Below, piece by piece: positions 34,839 through 43,595 of a stretch of 64,000 nucleotides of DNA. The notes beneath the pieces were generated by a model, which saw only the letters and a program-made list of their open reading frames with translations, was not told where the DNA came from and searched no databases. The position numbers were made by a program, and so were the translations under genes. Position 1 is the first letter of the stretch. Each line of letters starts with the position of its first letter. The stretch is from Streptomyces finlayi (GTDB taxonomy: Bacteria; Actinomycetota; Actinomycetes; Streptomycetales; Streptomycetaceae), in NCBI RefSeq assembly GCF_014216315.1, contig NZ_CP045702.1, positions 2,108,001 through 2,172,000 on the forward strand, read 5' to 3'.

Positions 34839-36476
34839 ATGACCGTCACCCAGCTCGAGAAGGACATCACCAACCAGTGGGCGGAGCTCTGCCCTGTCGC
34901 CGGGTACACATCCGGTTGGCCGCAGAACAAGGACATCGCTCACCTCTTCATCCCCACCACGGACGCGGTGCACGAGGCCAATGCCAAGATCGGCGCCCTG
35001 CGCAAGCGCCTGTCGGAGATCTCCGACGCCGACCTGCGCACGACCGCCGACAAGCAGCTGACCCTGCTCGCCACACAGCTCGCCTGGCCACAGCCAGGCG
35101 CGGCCGTCCAGGACTGCGGCGACGGCGCTTTCTACATCAAGCTCCTCAACACGGAGTTCGGCCGCCCCGACCCCAAAGGCTGGCTCCCGGGCTTCCTCGA
35201 CAGCGCCGCCAAGAAGATCGACTTCGAGACGGACCGGCTGACCAAGATCCCGCTGGACGTCACCCACCGCAGGCAGTGCCTCACCGCGGCCGCCTACTGC
35301 GACGCCACCATGCGGATCCTCGAAAAGGACCACTCGGCGAAGATCGACACCGTCCTCAAGAAGCTGGATCACTTCAAGCAGACGGTGGACGGATCGTTCA
35401 AGGGACTCGACGCGGACGACATACCGACCGTGATCCACGTCCTGCGGGAGCACACCGTCGCTCCCACGTACACCGACGGATACCCACAGCTCCTCGCCGA
35501 CCTGTACGACTTCGCCCCCAGCGCCGCGGACCTCGACACGACCGCGACCACCTGGCTCGGCCAGGACCTGACCATCGTGAAGGCCCTGGCCGCCGAACTC
35601 GCGTCGCTGCTGAAGCTGCCACGCGGCTCCTCCGTGGGCGAGGTGTGGGCCGAAGCCGGCCGCAAGTGGCCGGTGGGCGCCACCTCGGTCAAGGACGCGG
35701 CGAAGACCTGCGCGAACTTCGCCGACACGTACCTCCTCGAGGTCCCCGATGGGCTCAGTCTGAGCCCGACACCGCCCTTCCTGGTGCCCATGATCACAGG
35801 CGGGCAGGACATCGCGGTCGACTTCCTGACGGCCAAGCCGCAATCGTGTCTCTACTACACCGAGGACAAAACCAGCGCCCTGCTCACGATGCTCAACGTC
35901 GTGGTCCACGAGTACTCGCACGGCATCAACTTCGTCCTCTCGGCCCAGCGCGCCGGCTCTCCCCTGCTCAACCTCGCCGGGCCGATGCAGGTGCCGCTCA
36001 CAGAGGGGCAGGCGTTCTGGCGCGAATGGGACTTCTGGCATGCGGCGGCCGACATCGTCGGGCACTCCGGTCTCACCGACACACAGCACAGGTACCTGAA
36101 CCTGTACGGGCAGACCACCTGTCAACAGTCCCAGGCGATCCGCGCCGCCCAGTTGGAGACCTACATCTGGCGCGTGGTGCGCCATCTGCGGGCGATGTGC
36201 GATGTCGAGGTCAACATGGGGTGGCGCACATTCGTGGACTTCCTCGACCAGGCGAGCGAACAGACCGGCCTGACCGAGGAGTTCCTGTTCGGCGAATGCT
36301 TCACCTTCCTCGCCCAGCCCGGCTACGCCCCTGCCTACGCCATCGACGGAATCCGCTACGGACAGCTCCAACAGCATGCCGTCGCGAAGGCAGGCGCGGT
36401 GAAGGACTTCAACACGAAGGCATCCGCTCTGGGCTTCTACCCCTGGACCATCTGCGATAGGAAACTTCAGACATGA
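34839..36476 (+). CDS. Putative gluzincin metallopeptidase, family not recognised
   Basis: A 545-residue, mostly helical cytosolic protein without signal peptide. HEYSH (residues 357-361) is a clear HExxH zinc motif in VVHEYSHGINFVLSAQRAG. Glu389 in PLTEGQAFWREWDFW is a good third ligand or substrate-binding residue. The EGxAxW pattern recalls DUF885/M3-like helical peptidases, but I cannot place it in a named family. AGGAG precedes ATG 34839, only 8 nt after the decarboxylase stop codon, so the two are co-translated. A possible role is releasing histidine or an aminoacyl-histidine from a small peptide for the decarboxylase. That is inference from position only. Confidence 0.65.
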   Translation: MTVTQLEKDITNQWAELCPVAGYTSGWPQNKDIAHLFIPTTDAVHEANAKIGALRKRLSEISDADLRTTADKQLTLLATQLAWPQPGAAVQDCGDGAFYIKLLNTEFGRPDPKGWLPGFLDSAAKKIDFETDRLTKIPLDVTHRRQCLTAAAYCDATMRILEKDHSAKIDTVLKKLDHFKQTVDGSFKGLDADDIPTVIHVLREHTVAPTYTDGYPQLLADLYDFAPSAADLDTTATTWLGQDLTIVKALAAELASLLKLPRGSSVGEVWAEAGRKWPVGATSVKDAAKTCANFADTYLLEVPDGLSLSPTPPFLVPMITGGQDIAVDFLTAKPQSCLYYTEDKTSALLTMLNVVVHEYSHGINFVLSAQRAGSPLLNLAGPMQVPLTEGQAFWREWDFWHAAADIVGHSGLTDTQHRYLNLYGQTTCQQSQAIRAAQLETYIWRVVRHLRAMCDVEVNMGWRTFVDFLDQASEQTGLTEEFLFGECFTFLAQPGYAPAYAIDGIRYGQLQQHAVAKAGAVKDFNTKASALGFYPWTICDRKLQT

Positions 36477-36698
36477 CGCCTGGGGGTCAGATGGGCTCCG
36501 GACGAGCATGCCGAACCAGTGCTCGATCTCGGTCCCCCTTGGCCCGACGCGCCCGGCTGTCTCGTGCAACGTCGGGCTGCACGTGGCGGCAACTTCCGCC
36601 GGTGTTCGGGCCGAGTCGGCAGACGGACCGGTGGTTCGCCCAGTGGAGCCGGGCCCGCGTCTTGGCGAGGCTCCACCGCGTCATCCCTCTCCACCGCG
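36477..36698. other. Intergenic DNA at the right edge of the accessory block
   Basis: No gene or clear terminator is seen. The 16-mer ctccaccgcgtcatcc is tandemly repeated within about 36670-36702, at the 3' end of the thioredoxin gene. Codon-like order returns only with that gene. Confidence 0.4.
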
Positions 36699-37091
36699 TC
36701 ATCCTCGACGAACTCGGTGGGCCTCTGACGGGACCGAATGCGACCGGCCGGAAGCCGGCGCGAGCACGTCCTCCAGTTCCTGGAGCAGCTTGCGCTTGGG
36801 GCGGGCGCCGACCATGGACTTCCGCGGTTCGCCGTCCCGGAACACCATCAGCGTCGGCATCGAGAGCACCGCGTACCGGGAGGCGATCTCCGGGTTGGCG
36901 TCCACGTCGATCTGGACGATCTTGATCCGGCCGCTCTCCTCCGCCGCGATCGCGCTGAGCACCGGGGCGAGCTGACGGCAGGGGCCGCACCAGTCCGCGG
37001 TGAACTCGACCAGGACCGGGAGCTCCGCTCCCAGCACCTCCTCCTCGAAGGTCGCGTCGGTGACCTCGGCCACACCTTCTGCGTGCGTCAT
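36699..37091 (-). CDS. trxA: Thioredoxin
   Basis: A 130-residue cytosolic thioredoxin with active site WCGPC (Cys35, Cys38), the Asp-containing VLVEFTADWCGPC context, and cis-Pro in SMPTLMVF. The last about 20 residues (PASGRSHSVPSEAHRVRRG) exceed the usual length and may be neutral read-on. GGAGG lies 7 nt before the ATG, within the end of the merR gene, so the two are one operon. It reduces protein disulfides, and a redox-responsive MerR partner would tune it to oxidant stress. Confidence 0.93.
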   Translation of the reverse strand: MTHAEGVAEVTDATFEEEVLGAELPVLVEFTADWCGPCRQLAPVLSAIAAEESGRIKIVQIDVDANPEIASRYAVLSMPTLMVFRDGEPRKSMVGARPKRKLLQELEDVLAPASGRSHSVPSEAHRVRRG

Positions 37092-37094
37092 TCG

Positions 37095-37499
37095 TCATCC
37101 TCCCAGTTGGCAACGTGGTTCGGGGCCGCCGGGCAGGTACGCCGACGCCTCCAGTTCGGCGCGGGCGAGCTGCGTACCCACTTCCGCCCTGACCGTCTGC
37201 AACTGCTCGATGAGCGTGTCGAGTTCGCCGAGCTTGCGCCGGTAGACGGCGAGGGAGGCGGGGCATGCGTCACCGGCCGGGTGGCCGGCGCGCAGGCATT
37301 CGACGAACGGGCGGGTCTCCTCCAGATCGAACCCGAAGTCCTGCAGGGTCCGGATCTGCTGGAGCATCCGCAGATCGTTCTCGTCGTACGTGCGGTAGCC
37401 GTTCACCGCCCGCCGTGCGTGAAGCAGCCCGCGTGACTCGTAGTAGCGCAGAGTCCGCGTGGTCGTCCCTGCCCGCTCGGCCAGCTCCCCGATTCGCAT
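37095..37499 (-). CDS. MerR-family regulator, probably redox- or thiol-responsive
   Basis: A 134-residue protein with the MerR DNA-binding domain (MRIGELAERAGTTTRTLRYY, then NGYRTYDENDL) and a helical dimer arm. Cysteines at 68, 79 and 130 could sense thiols, but no metal-binding loop like that of true MerR is obvious. It is co-transcribed with thioredoxin. ATG 37499 is the conserved start; the upstream open frame is non-coding. The promoter has the 19-bp spacer typical of MerR targets, centred on an inverted repeat, and lies 6 nt upstream, so the transcript is probably leaderless and autoregulated. Confidence 0.9.
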   Translation of the reverse strand: MRIGELAERAGTTTRTLRYYESRGLLHARRAVNGYRTYDENDLRMLQQIRTLQDFGFDLEETRPFVECLRAGHPAGDACPASLAVYRRKLGELDTLIEQLQTVRAEVGTQLARAELEASAYLPGGPEPRCQLGG

Positions 37500-37505
37500 A
37501 TGTCG

Positions 37506-37536
37506 ACCGTAATCCTTGACGCGGACGTCAAGGCAA
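37506..37536 (-). promoter_or_regulatory. MerR-type promoter with 19-bp spacer
   Basis: Reading leftward: -35 TTGCCT (37536-37531), a 19-bp spacer, -10 TACGGT (37511-37506), then 6 nt to the ATG. The spacer contains the inverted repeat CCTTGAC-GTCCGC-GTCAAGG (37533-37514). The overlong spacer with a dyad is the classic MerR activator architecture. Confidence 0.7.
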
Positions 37537-37629
37537 GGCTCCGGCGCCGAGATCCGTGCCGTCACCTGGTGACGGCGCGTCGGGCACGTCGTTCCGGCAA
37601 TGGGCGGTTCGGCGGCTAGCGTCGGCCGC

Positions 37630-38820
37630 ATGGACGGTGATCGTCGAGCGTGGCGCCGGTGCGGGCTCGGCGGGGCGGTGTTTGCCGTGTGCATGATCGG
37701 CACCACCCTGCCGACCCCGCTGTACGGCCTCTACCAGGAGAAGTTCGGCTTCTCCGAGCTGTTGGTCACCGTGGTGTACGCCGTGTACGCCTTCGGGGTC
37801 ATCGGTGTGCTGCTGCTGGCGGGCAACGTCTCGGACGCCGTGGGCAGGAAGCCGGTACTGCTGTGCGGACTGGTACTCGCGGCGGCGAGCGCCGTTTGCT
37901 TCCTGTCCGCCACGGGGCTGGGCTGGCTCTGTGCGGGGCGGCTGCTGTCGGGGCTGTCCGCCGGCCTGTTCACCGGGGCCGCCACGGTGTACGTGATGGA
38001 GCTGGCGCCGCCCGGCGGTGCCTCCCGGGCCACGTTCGTCGCGACCGCCGCCAACATGGGCGGGCTCGGCTGCGGTCCGCTGCTCGCCGGAGTGCTCGCG
38101 CAGTACGCCGCCTGGCCGCTGTACCTGCCGTTCGCCGTACACCTCGCGCTGGTGGCCGGCTCGGCCGCCGTCCTGTGGTGGCTGCCGGAGACCGTACGCG
38201 AGCGGCGGCCGCTGAGCGCCGTGCGGCCGCAGCGCCCCGGCCTGCCCCCACAGGTGCGGGCGGTGTTCGGTCCTGCCGCGGCCGCCTCGTTCGTGGGGTT
38301 CGCACTGTTCGGGGTGTTCACGTCCGTCAGCCCGGCGTTCCTCGCACAGTCCCTGGACGTGCGCAACCACGCCGTGAGCGGCAGCGTCGTCGCGCTCGCC
38401 TTCTTCTCCTCGACCGCGGGCCAGCTGGCGGTCGGCCGGGTCGGTGCGGCCCGGTCGCTGCCGCTGGGCTGCGCCGGTCTTCTCGCCGGGCTCGCACTTC
38501 TCGCGGGCGCGCTGTACTGGGATCTGCTGCTGCTGGTGGTACTGAGCGCCCTCGTCGGCGGGGCCGGGCAGGGACTGTCCTTTCGCGGGGCGCTGTCCGC
38601 GGTGACCGAGGCATCTCCTGCGGACCGTCGTGCGTCGGTGGTCTCCACGCTGTTCGTGGTGGCGTACGCGGGCATCTCGGTTCCGGTGATCGGCGTGGGG
38701 TTTCTGTCCGGTCCGATCGGTCTGGAGGGGGCGGGGCTGGTCTTCATCGTCTGCATGGCCGCCCTGGTCTCGACGGCAGCTGTCTACCTGCTCCGGCACC
38801 CGGTGCGGGCCGGGACATGA
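37630..38820 (+). CDS. MFS transporter (probable drug or metabolite exporter)
   Basis: A 396-residue major facilitator with about 12 hydrophobic segments. The loop 2-3 signature GNVSDAVGRKPVLLCG is the MFS motif A. The short N-terminus and lack of large domains fit a 12-helix drug:H+ antiporter type. Substrate unknown. ATG 37630 stands 7 nt after TAGCGT, so the transcript may be leaderless. It is divergent from the merR-trx operon across 130 bp, and the MerR operator is close enough to influence both. Confidence 0.85.
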   Translation: MDGDRRAWRRCGLGGAVFAVCMIGTTLPTPLYGLYQEKFGFSELLVTVVYAVYAFGVIGVLLLAGNVSDAVGRKPVLLCGLVLAAASAVCFLSATGLGWLCAGRLLSGLSAGLFTGAATVYVMELAPPGGASRATFVATAANMGGLGCGPLLAGVLAQYAAWPLYLPFAVHLALVAGSAAVLWWLPETVRERRPLSAVRPQRPGLPPQVRAVFGPAAAASFVGFALFGVFTSVSPAFLAQSLDVRNHAVSGSVVALAFFSSTAGQLAVGRVGAARSLPLGCAGLLAGLALLAGALYWDLLLLVVLSALVGGAGQGLSFRGALSAVTEASPADRRASVVSTLFVVAYAGISVPVIGVGFLSGPIGLEGAGLVFIVCMAALVSTAAVYLLRHPVRAGT

Positions 38821-38945
38821 ACCCAGCCCCCCGGATCGTCACCCGACTGCTCCGACTCCACGCCGAGGGCCGACGCGCTGGGCCTGATCACCTGGGACGT
38901 GACCGTCGGCTCCACGGTCGGCCGGGCTCCCCGGGCCGGGTCGTC

Positions 38946-40142
38946 CTAGCGCGGGGGAACCGGGCGGTCGTACACGTTGCCCGGCGTCACGATCTCGGTG
39001 ATCGCCCTGGCGAGCAGCGAGGAGGGCTCCTGGCCCTGTGAGGTGATGTCGGTGTTGAGCATGAGCACCAAGGTCGCCTTCTGCGAGGGCAGGTAGACGG
39101 TCACGGTCTCGTATCCCGGGATGGAGCCGTTGTGCCCGATCCAGCCGCCGCTCTTCATGATGCCGAGGCCGTAACTCGTGCCGGGAAAGCCCGTCGGCAG
39201 CGTCTTGAGCCGCTCGGCCTGGGTCTCCGGGCTGAGTAGCGTGCCGGTGGCGACGGTCTTCGCCCAGCGACGCAGGTCGTGCAGGTCCGAGATCATGGCT
39301 CCGGCCGCCCAGGCCCAACTGGGGTTCCAGTTCGTGGAGTCGGTGACCTCACCGCTCAGAGTCTGGTCGGTGTACCCGCGTGGGTGCGGTTCGGGGAACT
39401 CCGCGCCCTTCGGGAACAGTGTGTGGCGCAGGTGGGCCGGTCGGAGCACCCTCCTGTCGATGAAGTCGGCGAGCCGGTGACCGCTGACCTTCTCGATCAC
39501 GAGGCCGAGGAGGACGAGGTTGCTGTTGGAGTACTGGAACTGCTTCCCCGGGCGGAAGGTGTTCTTGTGCTTGAAGCCGTACGCGAGCACCTCCTGCGGG
39601 GTGAACGTGCGGCTCGGGTCGCTCAGGAGATCGTGATCGAAGTCCGGGTCGGCGCTGTACGGGAACAGGCCGCTGCGCATCTCTGCGAGATGACGCAGCG
39701 TGATCCGGTCACCGTTGGGCACGCCGTCGATGTAGGCGGAGATCGGGTCGTCCAGCCGCACCTTTCCGTCGTCGACGAGCTCGAGCAGCGCGGTGACCGT
39801 GAACGTCTTGGTCTCGCTGCCGATCCTCAGGAACACGTCGGGGGTCATCGGCTTGCGGGTGGCGGTGTCCGCGACACCGGTCGCGCGGACATAACTTCCC
39901 TTGCCCGGCATCCACAGTCCGACGACGACGCCGGGGATGCCGGCCTGCCGGCGGACGTCCTCGACGGCCCTGTCCAGCCGGGCGGCCAACTCGGGCCGCA
40001 GACCGTCCGGGGGGCAGTCGTCCTGGTCGTACCGGTCGACGCCTGCGTGGACAGCCGTGGCGGGAGTCCCCGCCATCGGGGCAAGCACGGACGCCACGAG
40101 CAGGGCCGCGGCGAGCAGACGGCGGGAGGGGGTACGTCTCAT
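38946..40142 (-). CDS. Secreted serine hydrolase (beta-lactamase / D-Ala carboxypeptidase family)
   Basis: A 398-residue extracellular class C beta-lactamase-like hydrolase (S12 type). The signal peptide MRRTPSRRLLAAALLVASVL ends near AVHA. Catalytic motifs are SETK (Ser109, Lys112), YSN (Tyr204-Asn206) and the HxG-like GHNGSIPG replacing KTG. Typical relatives are D-alanyl-D-alanine carboxypeptidases and esterases acting at the cell wall. ATG 40142 is chosen because the signal peptide begins there; the longer frame has no signal sequence. Confidence 0.88.
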   Translation of the reverse strand: MRRTPSRRLLAAALLVASVLAPMAGTPATAVHAGVDRYDQDDCPPDGLRPELAARLDRAVEDVRRQAGIPGVVVGLWMPGKGSYVRATGVADTATRKPMTPDVFLRIGSETKTFTVTALLELVDDGKVRLDDPISAYIDGVPNGDRITLRHLAEMRSGLFPYSADPDFDHDLLSDPSRTFTPQEVLAYGFKHKNTFRPGKQFQYSNSNLVLLGLVIEKVSGHRLADFIDRRVLRPAHLRHTLFPKGAEFPEPHPRGYTDQTLSGEVTDSTNWNPSWAWAAGAMISDLHDLRRWAKTVATGTLLSPETQAERLKTLPTGFPGTSYGLGIMKSGGWIGHNGSIPGYETVTVYLPSQKATLVLMLNTDITSQGQEPSSLLARAITEIVTPGNVYDRPVPPR

Positions 40143-40273
40143 GTCGGACGCCTTCCGGTTCAGGGGCTTCGGACGACAACAGCACCATCCGGGCCCTTGC
40201 CCGAGGCCCCCGTTCCGTTGTGCGTCCGGACGAGTCCACTCGTACGGATCCATGCGGGGTGGCCCGGGAACAG

Positions 40274-40307
40274 GTGTGGCCGGTACGGAGCCCCGTACCG
40301 GCCACAC
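40274..40307 (-). terminator. Strong hairpin terminator downstream of dctA
   Basis: A perfect 15-bp stem (40274-40288 with 40293-40307) and AGCC loop lies 94 nt beyond the dctA stop codon, upstream of the serine hydrolase gene. Confidence 0.75.
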
Positions 40308-40400
40308 TCGCGACCACCTGCCGGCCACTGCCCGCCTCCGGACGCGCAGAAGATTCCGCCGCCGCGATCCGTGCTGCCGCCCGCCCTTGCGCCCCGTCCG

Positions 40401-41756
40401 TCAGACCTTCGCGGGCACCTCGCCGGCCTCACGGGGCTCGGGGACCGCACTGTCCGTCTCGGCGTCGTCGGTGAGCGTCTTCTCGTCGAACGGCATCCGG
40501 CCGGCGAGGACTTCACCGACACGGTCCTTGTCGATCTCCTTGGTCCAGGTGCCGACCAGGACCGTGGCGACCGCGTTGCCCGCGAAGTTCGTCAGGGCGC
40601 GGGCCTCGCTCATGAAGCGGTCGATGCCGACGATCAGGCCGACGCCGTCGACCAGTTCGGGGCGGTGCGACTGGAGGCCGCCCGCGAGGGTGGCGAGACC
40701 GGCGCCGGTGACGCCCGCGGCGCCCTTCGACGCGATCACCATGAAGACCAGGAGCGAGATCTGCTCGCTCGCGGTCAGCGGGTCGCCCATCGCGTTGGCG
40801 ATGAAGAGCGAGGACATCGTGAGGTAGATCGCGGTGCCGTCGAGGTTGAAGGAGTAGCCGGTCGGCACGGTGATGCCGACGACGGGCTTGCTGATGCCCA
40901 GGTGCTCCATCTTCGCGATGAGCCGGGGCAGGGCCGACTCCGAGGAGGAGGTGGACAGGATCAGCAGGAACTCGCGGCCCAGGTACTTCAGCAGCGACAG
41001 CAGATTGACCCCGGCGACGAGCCGCAGGATCGTGCCGAGCACCACGAAGACGAAGAGCGCGCAGGTGATGTAGAAGCCGATCATGATGATCGCCAGGGAC
41101 TTCAGCGCGTCGAGGCCGGTCTCGCCGACCACGGCGGCCATCGCACCGAACGCGCCGACCGGGGCGGCCCACATGATCATGGCGAGGATCCGGAAGACGA
41201 GGCGCTGGATGTGGCCGATGCCGCGCAGGACCGGTTCGCCGGCCGCGCCCATCGCCTGGAGTGCGAAGCCCGCGAGCAGCGCGATGAGCAGTGTCTGGAG
41301 GACTTCGCCGCCGGTGAAGGCGGAGACCATGGTGGTCGGGATGATGCCGAGCAGGAAGTCCACGGTCGACTCGCCGGCGCCCGCCGCCTGCTTCTCACCC
41401 GCGGCGCGGGCCGCCTCGGTGATGTGCAGACCGGAGCCGGGCTCCAGGATGTTGCCGACGATCAGGCCGATGGCCAGGGCGACCGTCGACATGACCAGGA
41501 AGTAGCCGAGGGCGAGACCGCCGACGGCACCGACCTTGGCGGCCTTGCGCACGGAGCCGACGCCCAGCACGATCGTGCAGAAGATGATCGGCGAGATCAT
41601 CATCTTGATCAGGTTCACGAAACCCGTACCGACGGGCTTGAGCTCCACGGCCACCCCGGGGGCCACGAAGCCCACGAGAACGCCGAGAACCACGGCTCCG
41701 ATCACGGCCAGGTAGAGATAATGGGTCCGGTCCCGCCTTGCGGCTGCAGTTGCCAC
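40401..41756 (-). CDS. dctA: C4-dicarboxylate transporter DctA
   Basis: Na+ or H+ symporter of the DAACS (glutamate transporter-like) family for succinate, fumarate and malate. The 451 residues include the serine-rich re-entrant loop STSSSESALPRLIAKMEHLG and the substrate motif YSFNLDGTAIYLTMSSLFIAN. The GTG at 41756 has GGAGG 7 nt upstream; an in-frame ATG 32 codons earlier (41852) lacks a ribosome-binding site. It is divergent from a CitA/DcuS-type sensor kinase and its regulator, the usual arrangement for C4-dicarboxylate-induced uptake. Confidence 0.92.
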   Translation of the reverse strand: MATAAARRDRTHYLYLAVIGAVVLGVLVGFVAPGVAVELKPVGTGFVNLIKMMISPIIFCTIVLGVGSVRKAAKVGAVGGLALGYFLVMSTVALAIGLIVGNILEPGSGLHITEAARAAGEKQAAGAGESTVDFLLGIIPTTMVSAFTGGEVLQTLLIALLAGFALQAMGAAGEPVLRGIGHIQRLVFRILAMIMWAAPVGAFGAMAAVVGETGLDALKSLAIIMIGFYITCALFVFVVLGTILRLVAGVNLLSLLKYLGREFLLILSTSSSESALPRLIAKMEHLGISKPVVGITVPTGYSFNLDGTAIYLTMSSLFIANAMGDPLTASEQISLLVFMVIASKGAAGVTGAGLATLAGGLQSHRPELVDGVGLIVGIDRFMSEARALTNFAGNAVATVLVGTWTKEIDKDRVGEVLAGRMPFDEKTLTDDAETDSAVPEPREAGEVPAKV

Positions 41757-41915
41757 GGGGGCCTCCTCGGCTGATGTCGCGGTCGCTCCCCCGTCCCTGG
41801 GGGCCTCGGCGACTATCCATCTCCCTGTGACCCCCGTCACCCTTGCGTTCATATCGTTCACAGGCGAGTTCAAGCCACCTCCCGCCGGGCGGACCCGGCA
41901 TGCAGACTGGACGGC

Positions 41916-43595
41916 ATGCGCCTCCCCCTTACCCGCCCCCGGAGCCTGGCCGGACAGCTCTTCGCCATGCAGGTCGTGCTGGTGGCCGCTGTCGTCGCCG
42001 GGTGCGCGTTCTTCGCGTACGCCTCGGGGAGCGCCCAGGCGGAGGAGACCGCCGCCCGGCAGGTGCGGGCCGCGGCGGTCGCGGTGGCCGGTTCCCCGTC
42101 CGTGCGGGAGGCGATCCGCTCTCCGGACCCCTCGGCCGTGCTCCAGCCGTACGCGGAGCAGGTCCGCGAGGAGACCGGGATCGCCTTCGTCACGATCATG
42201 AATCCGCGGCTGGTCCGCTGGACGCATCCGGACCCCGAGCGGATCGGCGAGACGTTCCTCGGACACACCGCGCAGGCACTGCGCGGTGAGACGTTCACGG
42301 AGACGTACACCGGCACGCTCGGGCCCTCGATACGGGTCGTGACCCCGGTCATGGACGGCGGCAGGATCACCGGGCTCGTCAGCGCGGGCATCACCGTGGA
42401 GCGGGTCTCCACCCAGGTACGTGAACAGCTGGGTGCCCTGGGTCTCGCGGCGGGCGGGGCGCTGGCTCTCGGCGGCCTCGGCACGTATGTGATCAACGCC
42501 CGGCTGCGGCGCCACACGCACGGTATGAACGCGGGCGAGCTGAGCCGGATGCACGACTATCACGAGGCCACGCTGCACGCGCTCCGCGAGGGTCTGCTGA
42601 TGCTCGACGGGCGGCGCCGGATCGCTCTGATCAACGACGCGGGCGGGGAGTTGCTCGGCCTGGGACCGGGCGCGGTCGGCCGCACCGTGGCCGAGCTGGA
42701 GCTGCCCGCCCCGCTGACCGGCGCGCTGCTCGCCTCCGAGCCGCGGGTCGACGAGGTGCATCTCGCCGCGGACCGGGTGATCGTCGTCAACACCCGCCCG
42801 GTGGTGGGCGGGGAGCAGCGGGGCACCGTGGTGACCCTGCGGGACCACACGGAACTGCTGGCCCTCTCCGGGGAGCTGGACTCGGAGCGCGGCTTCACAC
42901 AGGCCCTGCGCTCCCAGGCGCACGAGGCGGCGAACCGGCTGCACACGGTCGTGTCCCTGATCGAACTGGGCCGCGTCGAGGAGGCGGTGGACTTCGCCAC
43001 GGCGGAACTGGAACTGGCCCAGGTCCTCACCGACCGGGTCGTCGGCGCGGTCGCCGAACCGGTGCTGGCCGCGCTGCTGCTCGGCAAGGCGGCGCAGGCG
43101 AACGAGCGGGGCGTGGAGCTGGTGCTCGCCGACAACAGCCTCATCGACGACGGGGCGCTGCCCCCGACGCTGGCGCAGCGCGATCTGGTGACCATCCTCG
43201 GCAATCTGATCGACAACGCGGTCGACGCCGCCTCGGAGGCGGCGACCGGCGGCCCGGGCGCGGTGGGCGCGGAGCCCGGCCTCGCGGTGGCCGTCCCGTC
43301 CCCGCGCTCCGGCTCGCGGGCCCGGGTCACGGTGACGGCGCTCGCCGGCGACCGCGAACTGCTGCTGCGGGTCGCGGACACCGGTGCGGGCATCGGCCCC
43401 GACGACGCCGACGAGGTCTTCCGGCGCGGCTGGTCGACGCGCGGCGCCGGACGCGGTCTCGGGCTCGCCCTCGTACGGCAGGCGACGCAGCGCAACGGCG
43501 GGACGGTCTCGCTCGGCCGGGGCGCGGAGGGCGGTGCCGAGTTCACGGTGCGGCTCCCGCTGCGGGACCGTACGGGCGAGGAGGTCACCGCGTGA
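41916..43595 (+). CDS. CitA/DcuS-type sensor histidine kinase
   Basis: A 559-residue membrane kinase. Two transmembrane helices (about 15-35 and 172-192) flank an extracytoplasmic PAS-like sensor with RETGIAFVTIMNPRLVRWTH, followed by a cytoplasmic PAS domain. The phospho-acceptor region is RSQAHEAANRLHTVVSLIEL (His336), the form seen in CitA/DcuS kinases. The ATPase has NLIDNAVDAA and DTGAGIGPDDADEVF. It is predicted to sense citrate or C4-dicarboxylates and activate the divergent dctA. It overlaps the response regulator by 4 nt (GTGA). Confidence 0.92.
   Translation: MRLPLTRPRSLAGQLFAMQVVLVAAVVAGCAFFAYASGSAQAEETAARQVRAAAVAVAGSPSVREAIRSPDPSAVLQPYAEQVREETGIAFVTIMNPRLVRWTHPDPERIGETFLGHTAQALRGETFTETYTGTLGPSIRVVTPVMDGGRITGLVSAGITVERVSTQVREQLGALGLAAGGALALGGLGTYVINARLRRHTHGMNAGELSRMHDYHEATLHALREGLLMLDGRRRIALINDAGGELLGLGPGAVGRTVAELELPAPLTGALLASEPRVDEVHLAADRVIVVNTRPVVGGEQRGTVVTLRDHTELLALSGELDSERGFTQALRSQAHEAANRLHTVVSLIELGRVEEAVDFATAELELAQVLTDRVVGAVAEPVLAALLLGKAAQANERGVELVLADNSLIDDGALPPTLAQRDLVTILGNLIDNAVDAASEAATGGPGAVGAEPGLAVAVPSPRSGSRARVTVTALAGDRELLLRVADTGAGIGPDDADEVFRRGWSTRGAGRGLGLALVRQATQRNGGTVSLGRGAEGGAEFTVRLPLRDRTGEEVTA

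Noticed and set aside
29489..36698. Integrated plasmid or prophage
   Set aside because: No integrase, replication or transfer gene, no tRNA and no flanking direct repeat were found.
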